From Bradysia coprophila (taxonomy: Eukaryota; Arthropoda; Insecta; Diptera; Sciaridae): a DNA stretch of 64,000 nucleotides. The translations under genes were made by a program, and so were the position numbers. Positions 22,351 through 33,700 of this stretch are shown piece after piece (the stretch's first letter is position 1; each line of letters begins with the position of its first letter). The notes below the pieces were generated by a model. The model was not told where the DNA came from, made no database searches, and saw only the letters and a program-made list of their open reading frames with translations. Location of the stretch: NCBI RefSeq assembly GCF_014529535.1, contig NW_023503670.1, positions 558,001 through 622,000 of the forward strand, given 5' to 3'.

Positions 22351-23407
22351 AGCCCCGTACGAAGTCAAATTTCATAAATTCCAATTTAAACAGCTATATA
22401 CCGCTATATTTACCTATATTTCACTGTAAATAAACATTTCACAGAGGAATATGCTATTATATAGCTCTATATGCCTGTATATAGCTCAATATAGCTGTAT
22501 ATAGGTATATATAGATGTCCATATATGGAATCCCTGAAACCCCACACACATAACAAATTATTTCCATGTTAACAGAAACTCTCTAAGTACCATTTTTCCC
22601 AATATATATCACTTTTAATAAAATCCAATATGGCCGCCGGTAGCCATTTTGTTAGGAGACCGGAAATAGTACCGATGCTTTACATTCGTTAATACCTTTC
22701 AAACAAAAAAAAATTCATGAAATTCGGTCAAAATTTACTCGAGATATTGTCAAAATACACCACGTTCACTGTACTTCCGAGTAGCCAGATAAGAGCTCAC
22801 TTCAAGAGACCTAGCTCACGCTCCGGAGAACATAATTTCATGAACTTTTTTTTCCCTGATTGGTTCGGTCAATACCTATCTAATAAAGCTAAAACAGACG
22901 AAATATGTTCAAATGTGGCCGACCTACAAGCAAAAACTGCTTGCCGCCCTGTGCCTGTTTCACACCAAGGGGTCTAACTCACGAGTCGGTCATCCGATTT
23001 CCATAAACTTTTTTTTTGTCGATCGGTATTGTAAGTACCTTTTATTTGACGTATCACTTACAAGTTTAACGTTTAAATGTCCGGAGATATCTTCGAAAAA
23101 CCGTAAAGCACTTATTGGGCCACAGCTCGGGAGGGGTCGATCCAAAATCACTCATCTTCGAACTTAGCCTGTCTTTTGACATTACCAAACGGGAAAAAAA
23201 AGAATTTTCAAAATCGGATGCGTTTTACTCAAGTTATCGTGCAGACAGACAGACGGACAGACGGACAGACAGACGGACATTTTTTTTTTTCGCGGATTTG
23301 GCATCTCTAGACAACCACAATAGGTTTCCCCTTACTCAGGGAGTCCAATTCGACGTGTTACAAACGTATGCGTAAACCTATAAGACCCCAGTACTTCGTA
23401 CGGGTCT
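22351..23407 (-). mobile_element. 1.06-kb repeat, copy 1 (TIR-like ends)
   Basis: Left end AGCCCCGTACGAAGT; the right end reads back as AGACCCGTACGAAGTA. The inverted copy at 43591-44661 is 1071 bp and matches along its length: the gtctgtctgtctg tract, 'ataacttgagtaaat', 'catcttcgaacttagcct' and 'ccattttgttaggaaaccgg' recur in the same order. The right end of this copy folds into a hairpin (see findings). No transposase frame; a nonautonomous element with short terminal inverted repeats. No convincing target duplication. Near 22440-22520 there is a degenerate 'tatatagctc' microsatellite. Confidence 0.75.
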
Positions 23408-23531
23408 AAAAACACTTTCCGAAAAGCCATAAAATCGAAAGTGGTCAAATACAGTGCCAAAATCCCCGATCCGTAGAATACGTTTGACGAAAACACGAGC
23501 AGGTAGAAAACACGCCGACATTTAATCAAAC

Positions 23532-24473
23532 CCGCCCACTAGGGGGGTCCAAAAAATCAAAGTGTCGAGGAAGTTGTCGGACCCCGAGGAAAACAAACCT
23601 TTATGGCCTCCTGATAAAAATTGTATATGGGGCCGATGCGATCCGAGTTGGTTTATGGGTAGCTCAAGGACGAAATATGTGAAAAAACGCTGTGATTTTC
23701 CATACATTTTTTCCATTACTTTCTATGGAAAAATTTTTTTAGCGACAATATCAAACTTTTTTGGTCCAGACAACTTAGATTAGATGCAAGAGCAACAAAA
23801 ATGCGTTGTTTTCATTTTTTGGAATTTTTATATCGTCTGGGCACACCTAACAATATTGATATATACAAAAATCGACAGATAATTTCCAAGTAATACAAAG
23901 TCAAGCGAAGTCACTCTGAAAACTAAGTGTTAGGTGTCGTTGTAAAGGTAATGACAGTGGCTTTCTAACGAGCCCACACACAATAATTTTTGCACCAAAA
24001 TCGATTTCTATATAGCTTCAAAAAATTGTTTTCAAAAAAATTTCTTTTTGCGATGAAAGCTTATGCCATAAGCTCTCGTTAGATATGAATATATCCGATG
24101 CACATCCCATAAATGTTTTGGAAGAACCCAAAGACTGGGTGAACAGATTGGGAAACTTTGACTGACTTGGGAGATGCGAATGCACTTACAAATCATTAAA
24201 TCGGTCTCTTTGGATTATTCTGAAGTGAAACAATCCAACTCACCTTAAGAAGTGACCTCAGCATCTGTTAGTTACGTTCAATTTTTCTTTAACCCTCATT
24301 TTCGTGGTTTTTCACATATTTCGTCCTTGAGCGACCCATAAATCAACTCGGATCACATCGGCCCCATATACATTTTTTATCAGTGGGTCATATAGGTTCG
24401 TTTTCCCCGGGGTCCGCCAACTTTCTCGAAACTTTTATTTTCCCATACGATTCTGGACCCCCCTACCGCCCAC
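23532..24473. mobile_element. hAT-type nonautonomous foldback element with 8-bp TSD
   Basis: Element 23540-24465 (926 bp) has perfect 11-bp ends, TAGGGGGGTCC...GGACCCCCCTA. It is flanked by the identical 8-bp duplication CCGCCCAC at 23532-23539 and 24466-24473. The inverted repeats continue, imperfectly, for about 160 bp inward (for example 'ggggccgatg' and 'caaggacgaaatatgtgaaa' with their complements). An 8-bp duplication and a TAGGG-type end are hallmarks of the hAT superfamily. No transposase is encoded. Confidence 0.85.
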
Positions 24474-24658
24474 CTTCAAATATGCTAATTTATGTGATCG
24501 GAAATTTTCAAGAACATTTTTTCACTGGATTTGGATTATCTAAACATATTCTGCGAGAAGCCTGTTTTCAATATTCAATGCATTTCTTAAGAATGCTCGC
24601 TGAATTACAAACGAGCAACAATTGCAAACTATTTTTAGACCGACTTCGTATAAGTTCG

Positions 24659-24759
24659 TATATAAGATGTTCAACACTCAAATATACGCATCAATGCGAA
24701 TCGAATAAAATTCAACCAAACATTCATCGTTCAGCAGCGTATCGCAAACGGAGAGTTCG
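24659..24759 (+). promoter_or_regulatory. Candidate promoter and 5' leader exon of mscL
   Basis: TATATAAG at 24659-24666 is followed about 34 bp later by TCAATG. A possible leader exon ends at 24759 with donor GTGAGT (24760-24765). The matching acceptor is a long pyrimidine tract ending CTTGTAG at 24933, giving a 174-bp leader intron. An alternative, unspliced start would use TATAAAG at 25008-25014 with TCAGTG at 25046. Either layout is eukaryotic in style. Prediction only. Confidence 0.4.
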
Positions 24760-25146
24760 GTGAGTAACAACTTGGTTCATTTATCAAAAAACAAACGGGA
24801 AGTCATTTGAAATGATTAAATTAAGTTTCGCATTCGAATATCGTTAGCGTAGAAGTTTCTACAGTTTATTGATCCTTATCCGTTCAATGCAATATTTACT
24901 TTTCCTTATTTTTGTTCTCATTTCTACTTGTAGCGATAGGAATTGAATTGCAAAAGGAAAAACAAAACGCTTGCGCATTGTCACCAGAATCAAACAACCC
25001 TAATAAATATAAAGGCAAAACGAAAGGTGATAGGGTAGTCAATCATCAGTGAAAAACAAGTGTTGAAAAAGTGAAAACGACGAATCGATATCGCTCGCAA
25101 ACAAACAAAAGAAAGCAAAGAAAAGATAACAAAAAATTTAAGAAAA

Positions 25147-25638
25147 ATGGGTGGCTTCAAGGATTTCTTATTCCGCGGAAATTTGATTCAACTTGCCGTT
25201 GCTGTTATCATCGGAGCGTCGTTCGCTAATTTAGTAACCGCATTTACAAGCGGTTTGATCACTCCATTACTGGGAATATTCGGTAGTCAACCAACGTTCA
25301 AAGAATCAACATTCACAGTGAATGGAAGCGAATTCCGATACGGTGCTGTTGTGGACGCCTGTATAACCTTTTTCATCACGGCTTGTGTATTATACTACAT
25401 CGTTGTGGTACCATCAACATGGGTTATGGACAAATTCAAGAAAGTAGAAGAGTCCAGTCTAACTACGTGCGCCTATTGTTGCAGTAAAATTGATAAAAAA
25501 GCGACTAAATGTGCCTACTGTACGTCCGATGTGGAACCGGTGCCTGAAGTCGAAGTTGTAGCCGAACCGGAAGTGGTTAACGGCGACGCCAAAGGGAAGA
25601 AAGTGGATAAAAATCATGTTACGCCAGAGGAAGTTTAG
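25147..25638 (+). CDS. mscL: Bacterial-type large-conductance mechanosensitive channel MscL
   Basis: Intact 163-residue frame. In bacteria MscL is a homopentameric membrane pore that opens under membrane tension and releases solutes during hypo-osmotic shock. The N-terminus GGFKDFLFRGNLIQLAVAVI has the amphipathic S1 helix and the Gly/Ala-rich pore helix TM1 (about 13-45). TM2 is about 66-94. A loop with FTVNGSEFRYG lies between them. The C-terminus has a four-cysteine zinc-ribbon-like knuckle (C108-x2-C111, C122-x2-C125) and an acidic tail. The loop and the cysteine knuckle are typical of actinobacterial MscL as I know the family, so an actinobacterial donor is likely. No Shine-Dalgarno site; the ATG context (aaaaATGG) suits eukaryotic ribosomes. 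Neighbours are insect genes and repeats, so this looks like a horizontally acquired, domesticated gene. Confidence 0.93.
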   Translation: MGGFKDFLFRGNLIQLAVAVIIGASFANLVTAFTSGLITPLLGIFGSQPTFKESTFTVNGSEFRYGAVVDACITFFITACVLYYIVVVPSTWVMDKFKKVEESSLTTCAYCCSKIDKKATKCAYCTSDVEPVPEVEVVAEPEVVNGDAKGKKVDKNHVTPEEV

Positions 25639-28498
25639 AAAATTTTCTGTCCGAACGGAAAACGTTTTATGGCAGTTTGTTGTTTGCAGCGGGCTTTTGG
25701 CGTGATATGATTCACGAAATTTAAGTATTTGAATGCTTTAAATGTGCAGGACCTATAAACATTCTTATATGTGTATGTGGAACGCTTGACAAAGTTTTTT
25801 GTTTTATTTATGTAAAGATACAACTAATTGACTAAACCATTTAACAAAGAGCAACGGAAGCATCCTTCATTGATTTTACCTGATGATTAACTGTAACGTA
25901 CAAAATCGTTTTCTTTTTAAATGAAATATTTTATCTCAAAGATCAAAAGCCGGATTTTTATAGCTTTTAAGTATTTAAGGTGCGCAGTAATGTTAAGTAG
26001 AGTTTAAAAATTTAAATTGTTAATTGATGTGTGTAGTAGAGGCCAAAATGTAATGACCGAAAAGCTATTGAAACATTGCACTGAATGAATTATGTGGAAG
26101 TATCTCATGTGGTCACAATTTTCGTGCACAGTAGAATGGAGCGACAAATCAAATTGCAATTTTTGATCATATTGATACAGGGAAGAACAACAAAATTTCA
26201 GACGAAATTCGGTTGCCCTTTCTTAAGATTTGAAGAAATTTTCTTTTTTACGCTTCTCGAAGATTGTTTTGTAACTATGGCAAAGTACCAAGCATAGTAA
26301 TGGAATAGTAGAGTAGTAAGTCACAACAGTGTAATTTCGGTAATTTCACATTTTTACACTGTAATCAAGGTCATGTGAGGAACTACTATATTTGACATAG
26401 GCAATATTCTACCGCTATGCTAATGCTTTGGCCTTGTGAGTTTACCTTCGGACGGGAAGTGAGCTGTCGATATTATATACAACAAAAATATTTTTTACCA
26501 TTTTTTAATGATAAGCATACCATCAGCTGTAGATATTCTTAAAAATTGTGACCATTTTCATTTTAAATATTTTTCTATTCACCACAAATGTTCAGAACCG
26601 AAACAGAAATATATTTCAATGACAAAGACCAAAATCGAATCGAAGAATTTAACTAACTTTTTAGAATATTTTCAACTGACTATTATACAAAATGATTTTA
26701 TATAAATACATTCATGCATAAAATACATATCTTTTGATAAGGAATAAGTTTTACGAAAATAGAACGAAAATGAAAAGATTGTCTTAAAAAATGGGCGAGA
26801 CAAGTTTTACCTAAACAGAAATTTTTAATGAAAGAAAAACTTTTTATTCACTCCTTTGGGTGATATTTACACTATAATGTACCTACCATTTACCATTATA
26901 CTAACATGTAATTATTTACATTGAATAAAGCCATCCGTACGTCGCTAAATTGCTTTGTGGTTTTAATATTGTACGTGACATCCTCTGTTGCCATTATTCA
27001 TAGAGGTTAATTGACTGGACAATCGAGTAAATACTTCTTATTGGCCAATCAGTTTGAAATTTTCGTAGATTATGTCCTTGAGTGGACATTTTTATATTGA
27101 TGAGTTGGATGGCGGCTCAAAAGCTCTAATCAACGGATCTCAAGCATGATGGTGCTCTAAATAGAGTACAAAAACTGTTAAATATATTGTACAAATTAGC
27201 AATCTATTTGTCAGCCACGATCACACACGCTTGCAGTACGTAACTTCGACATTAGAATGTCCAAACAATAAGGGAGGGACTTATCGATTTTATTCGCGAT
27301 TTCTTGTCAAATATCAATAGAAATACGAAAAATAAGAAACTCGTACATCGGGCATCCTCAAAATATTGTCTCATTTAAAAGATTTTACAAAAAGAAAATC
27401 TATGAAAATAGCACTTCCCACTCAATTTCACACCCAAATCACATCCACCTTGAACTTAGTCAAATATGGTTTAACGAAGAAAATCATCGTAAAAGTCGTT
27501 CATCGGAACATGATTATAGTTTTTCAAACGTCAAATCGCCAACACAAAAATGTAGTGTTTGTTGTGAAAATGTCATAATTTCGGTGATTTCGGTGTGATT
27601 TAATTCAGATTTTGTGAGGAAATGTGCTTCTTGTGTTGTTTTTAACAGTTCACTTATCGGTTGACTTAAAATATTCGTCGAAGCAACCAAAATTATGAAA
27701 AAAAATTTATGACCAATCATGTAAACAAACAACAATATTGTCGTTTGGTGGGACGTGAGTTGCAGAAGAGATGACCCAGTAGAAATAAAATGACGGCGGT
27801 AATCTTAAAAATTACGTTTTAGCGGAAACGTTTTGCTTTAAATGTGTATCCGTTTCCGGTAAAATAAATTAGTGCGAAAGCAACTACTTTTCATGAGCTT
27901 TATAATAACACCTTTAGTTAGGGGTGGGTCACATCCCTTATTACGTAAGTTGTTTTATACCCAACAACCTGATTAAATCTGAAGTTTCGATATCATAGGA
28001 ATCAAGGATGTTACTTAAAGAAAATCTGAATTACTCAACACAGAATTATCGTTGAAAGACTCATTCGTCATAGAGCCGTATAGTCATCAAATATCGAGTC
28101 TGTTACTTCTGTTGATCTAAGTGTTTTCAACAAACTGTGTAACATTGCATTTTCAAATTGGGAAAATTGTAGCAAGAAAATGTCTTGGTTTACCAATGCA
28201 ATTTTTCCTTTTAGAAGTATTGAGCACTTTACCGTTATTTAACTCAATTTTGATCAATATCGGGAAAATATAACTACATTTCAAATGCGGCACTATTTAT
28301 TGCGGTAGCGCGACACCTTCGATATTTATATTTTGTTCACTCTGAAAGGTAATACAATATATAGATTTGAGTTCCTTAATAACGGTGAAGTTTGAACTAA
28401 AAAACAAAACGATCAAAAATCTGTTCCATGTACAAAATATTACTTTCGGTTGAATCCTAGTTTCGATGCATTTTGTGTAAGGTAATGGTTATTTGTAT
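25639..28498. other. Intergenic, no gene recognised
   Basis: AT-rich. Short frames only, none with recognisable domains. No canonical AATAAA close behind the mscL stop; a TATAAA variant lies near 25755. Confidence 0.5.
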
Positions 28499-28600
28499 AC
28501 CTGTTTTGGACGATTGATTTTAGGCAATTTCGCGGATTGTAGGCCGAACGAAGTGAGGCTTACAAGCGAAAGTGCCTTAAATCAACCGTCCCAAACAGGT
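28499..28600. mobile_element. Hairpin MITE with GA-stem-GAA-stem-GA apex
   Basis: Arms 28499-28525 and 28573-28600 (acctgttttgga opposite tcccaaacaggt). The central part TTGTAGGCC / GGCTTACAA forms a second stem capped by GA-AC-GAA-GT-GA at 28546-28556. Same design as the hairpins at 4363, 43246 and 45954. Confidence 0.65.
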
Positions 28601-28900
28601 GCACATGTAAGTTTTCATGCAGAGGGCTGGAAACCCGAGAAAATTCGAAAAATTGCCCTCATTTTCGGCCCCGAAACATGAAAATACACTTTTGTGTAAG
28701 GAAAATATTTTTGGTCGTTATGTTTTTAGTAGTTGCTTTTCAACTTTCTGTGTTATCTTTCAAATATACATGGACATTTACATGGACGTTAATTACATGG
28801 GCTATTCTCAATCGTCTGCTTATTTGAAGCATAGCACTAAACCAAACGCGAGATTAGAATCTTCAAGACGAGCCTGCTCGACGCAGTAATCAAAATTTCA

Positions 28901-29325
28901 AATCCGTGCCATTAGTCATATACGTCAGAGAGAGTTTTTTTTCCTTTGTTACGATCTGTCATTTTTTTTATTTTGCAATTTAGTATGGAAATGAAAACTA
29001 AAATTGAGATATCTTTGCTATTTCAAGTGGTTTTTCATATTTTTTTGGACCAAAATATTTTAAAATGTGTTTGGAATCGATTGACATTAACAAAATAATA
29101 AAATAAAAAAATATTTTGACACAATCTGTTAATGCCAATCGATTCCAAACACATTTTAAAATATATTGGTTCAAAAAAATATGAAAAACCACTTGAAACA
29201 GCAAAGATATCTAAATTTTAGTTTTCATTTTCATACTAAATTGCAAAATAAAAAAACTGACAGATCGTAACAAAGGAAAAAAATCTCTCTCTGACGTATA
29301 AATTTATACGACTAATGGCGTGGAT
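28901..29325. mobile_element. 425-bp foldback element with ~190-bp arms
   Basis: Nearly perfect inverted repeat: AATCC-x2-GCCATTAGTC at the left end and its complement at the right (29311-29325). The arms run through 'tacgtcagagagag', 'cctttgttacgatctgtca' and 'gtgtttggaatcgattg', with a short AT-rich loop around 29085-29130. No coding capacity and no clear target duplication. Confidence 0.75.
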
Positions 29326-30725
29326 TCTTGATGTGCTGAATGGGGGATTGAAGTTTTGACCAATTCGACGCAGAACGTTATTCTAAGCAAAAAATTGTTT
29401 TACGGTGTGCCTCTAAAATGCACAGATTTTTTTATAAAATTAATTTTGTTATCAAAGTACGACCCTAAATCGACCCAATTTTGTCAGCCGCCTAAAATGT
29501 GCCAGCCGTTTCCGGTCTCGATAAAAATAAGTATATGTAAGGTGTTCTGCAGCAAGAACTAAATGGGTATTGACGATTCTGATAAAAAAAATTGCTAGAA
29601 ACAGTGTAAAATCAAAAATATAGGGCCGCCATTTTGTAATTCTCTTACAGGCGGCTGTAAGTTTCGAAGTTTAGACGAACTTATAAAAAGAGCAGTGCAT
29701 TTTAGAGACATACCTTTGAACAATTTTTTGTTGATAATAATGTTTTACGTCAATTAAAAATAACTTTTCAAAACTTCAATCTCCAATTTCTGAATTGATG
29801 CGAAAGTGACAACTCAACTGATTTTATGAATGAAATTAGAGTTGCCATAACAGAAAAATTTGGCATTTTATGTTGTTGTGACGAATATTTTCACGTACAT
29901 CGTTGTTTGTAGGCACAGTTGTACAGAAAGAGGGGGCGAGATTCTGTTAGAAAGATCTGTTCTAGTTCTTGCTTCAGTCAATGCACCTCAAACAGGTGCC
30001 AGAACATATTAGATTGGCAATAAGGGGCCTACTCAACGCAGTAGTCAGAATCTTTCTTACAAATCTAGTTTTTGATGTTGGTATAATACCACTGTGGGGT
30101 CCAAAATAGACTGTTTTTTGACCGTTAAAAAAATTGGTTTGGGTGCCTGTTTACAGTACCTTGGTTCAGTGCTTTGCTTGATATGCAATTCGAGATTTTA
30201 TATGACAAAAACATACATTTTGAGGTGGACTATGAAAGTGGAAGATAAAGAAAACTGATTTTATTCACCACGAAATCAAACAACCATTTTTCTTCCTCTC
30301 TTTATTGACAAAAAGCACCATTTTATTCATAAGGATTTGGTTTGTGTATTTAAACTAAAAACATTTTTGAATTTCAATAAAAATTTGTGACAATTCCGTC
30401 ATTTGATTTAACTTCTCAAGTTAATGAATCAAAAAAACAGCAAGAATTTTCTTGCAAAAACTTGGAAACTTTGATCTGGTTTTGATTATCTTTTTTGAAC
30501 TCCGAAAACTTACAAAATTGAACAGAAAACTTTTTTTTTAAATAAATTCACAGTAACAAGATGTTTTTCCTAGTTATTCCGTTCACGTAGTGACACACAT
30601 TCCATCATTTCGTTAGTTTGAGAAGGGAATGATAAAAGACTTTTTGTTAGATTTTACTCTGGCAGCAAAGCAAAACAGCCATTAAACCGGGAAATTATGA
30701 GATTCTTCACAATTCATTTACAGCA
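29326..30725. other. 3' flank of OSGIN and intergenic DNA
   Basis: No gene recognised. A 'cctactcaacgcagtagtcagaat' type sequence at about 30028-30055 resembles one at 28871-28897, flanking the foldback element. Confidence 0.4.
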
Positions 30726-33700
30726 TCAATCGTTTTCTTGATACTTTGCGGCTGTAATTGCGTGCGTTATTGCCAGGGCACCTGTAATCGACATGAGCAT
30801 TAGAAAAACCACAAAAAAAACGAAATTCATTATCAACTTACCGCCCGGTATGAATCGCACAAAATTATCTCCAACTAATGGTCCGACACAATAAAGTCCC
30901 TTCGGTGCACGCACGGCTTCGTTGGTAAATTTATTGATGTAAATGGGATTCGATTTGCAATTGACCGGCTTGGTTGGATCTTCCCCAAGACCCATTGTTT
31001 TCTCGCTCAACAAATTCGTTTGTTTGATCGTCGAACCATTATTATTCTCAAATTGAGCAAAATTTGTCCACTTTTTCACTGTGTTTTGACCGCATACACT
31101 TTTGTACTCCTTTTGTCGTCCCCATTGGCACAGATTCAAGTGACGACACTTTTCACTTATATTCTTCAGCCAATTGATTTGTCGGGCCGCCAACTTTCCA
31201 CTATCGTTCAACGGATAATCATCACAATACGTTTCACAGCTGCTTTGCATTGATATGTTGGACAGCAGTCGAAGATCGGGACGAGATCCAATTAGGACGG
31301 TACAGAATGAAACTGTGGAGTGTAAAGTGAACGGTTGACAACTTCGATCGTGTGTGACATAAACATTTTCTCACCTTCGATCTGACGTGTTTCGCCAGTT
31401 TTCAAGTGTTGTACTGTTACCAGAGGTTCGCCGTGTGTACTAACATCAACTATTGTATGTTCGGGCAACGGGGTGTAGTTATCGTACGTTCCACTTTTAT
31501 CTTTCATCATCTTGTGCACCTGGAATTTCGAAACGGAAAACTTTATTGAACGAGGTCTACAGTCTTCATTGACAATAATGTCAGTGTCTCCAAGACTAAC
31601 AGTTGATTGACTTTACTTTAAGTTACTGTCGGTAAGTCCAGGCTGCAAATTGCACTTACCGAATGATACTCAGGATACACTTTTTCGGGTAACATTTTGT
31701 CCAGACCAGCCGTCCTGTTACGATAAACATGAATGACTGGAATGTTTAACGATCTACAAATTGTCACACAATCGGCGGCGCTTAGACCGGCTCCGACTAT
31801 TATCACTGGTTTAAGATCTGATGGTAAGGGAAATGTGTGTAAGTTAAATTATCTTCGATTGTAATGGCGACATCTCTTACTTGCTCGCTCTTGAGCAGTC
31901 AACTCTTCCAAAGACTTTTCAAGTTGTGGAAGTTCGTGTTTGATCCATGGAATTTCCATATTTTCTGCCCGTAAGCCAAGTCGATTGGGTAGGTCAGAAA
32001 CGCCATTCGCAAGTACCACATTCTTGCAACAGTAGGAAAATGTCTTTCCGGATGAAACTTTTTTGCTAAAAGAGAAATTTTATGAGCTAAGCTGTAAAAT
32101 TGTGATATCAACAAGGCAAAATGTACCCGATAACTATCCATCTGGCTCCTTTGCACTTTGGATCCTTCCAATGTACTGGCACGATACTCGTTACGATGAC
32201 ATCATTCACAAAATATTTTTGCAAATTCATGCGGGTAACGTAGTTCTCGTAATACTTTGCCACCTTTGACACCAACGCTCTGGATTGCGTCTCCTTCTGT
32301 CTTCCGCGACTTTGAGCAACTGAATTCCTATTTGTTCCCTTCGACTTAACCTCGTTTACCGTTAACCGTTTGTCGTCTGTTAAATTGAATTTAAGTGAAA
32401 CATTGGTGCAATTACAGACGCTCGGACTAACTTCGTTATTATTAATAATATTTCTAGGCAAAACGGTGCTACTACGATCACTCAGCGTAAATCGACCGAA
32501 ACTCTTCTCCCTCACATTCTGACATTTTGTACACGATTTTTTTGACTTTTTGCTGCTATTAATACTCGACGCTTGTTGGATCAATCCAACCTGATGGACC
32601 GGATGATTTTCGTCCAATGATTCGTCTTTGTTCAGAGATTCCCATGCTGCGAAATCGAAATTCGGTAGCGACATCCAGGCGGCTAGTGATAAGGTTTTTA
32701 GATTGGGATCCATACGATGCCATGAACCTCCCGGTTTTCCTTTGCCGAGGACAACATGATCGATCTACGGGAGAAAAAAAATTTGTTAAAAAACATAATT
32801 TGAATTGACTGCTAAAGGAGCTTGAAAGTAAACTGAATAAAAACTGGGGACTCATTCTTAACATTAGTTTAATCTTTGCAAGTCATCTAAAGATATGGAA
32901 GTGATAAACCACTCTTTTAACTAAACGACAATGACGTCATCAACCAAAAATCAAACTAAATTGGAGAGTAAAATTCTCACCTGATTTTCCGGATTATATT
33001 CGTATCGCAACATTGACGGCAGATCCATTCCAAGGTCGGCACATGGATTCTGTAAACTATCCAGTAATAACGACACCGGATTTGTACAACCTGAAGACGA
33101 TAAGCACAGATTTATAACGTAAAGAAATTCTACTTTTTTTTCGTTAAATAGAAAAATTACTCACGCCCTTCTAATCCATCGGCCAATACTTTCAGCTCTT
33201 GTTCCACAAGACTCTTTGTATGGTCAGCATAGCTGAGTCGAGCCCTTAGCAGTTCGTCCGGATGATATGTTATCTTTTCCGGATCCCAATATGGCCAATT
33301 GCCCGATAGCATGTAAGATAATGTAATGCCGCTGGGACCATTACCTGATAATGGAGTGAAAAGGAAAGAAATAATTATCAATTTTGATAAAATATTTATT
33401 AACGATTTGTGTGTACTTAGCAAATGACGTGTCTTTAATCTTATCAGCAAGTGATAAGAGTTTGCTGGATTTTTGAATTAATTTTATGGAATGATGACTC
33501 GGAGAAAAATGGAACAATTCTAATTTTTTTTTCCTTCTTTCTAACTGATAATGAACTGTGGCTTATTGCATAAAAATAAATCGCAATATTCAAATGAAAT
33601 GTTCCAGAAGTTGTACACACACATAAGTTTTTCGATGATAAGAAGTGAGTATGACTGATGTGATGTGACTGAGGCTAAAAGCATTTTTCGATTATGAAAG

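Noticed and set aside
22717-23375. Overlapping 84-86 residue frames inside the 1.06-kb repeat
   Set aside because: They start and end within the repeat, are absent in frame from copy 2, and encode no recognisable domain.
25147-25638. MscL as bacterial contamination or misassembly
   Set aside because: It lies in one continuous stretch with insect genes and insect-type repeats, has eukaryotic signals upstream and no bacterial neighbours or Shine-Dalgarno site. Read-level evidence is still needed.
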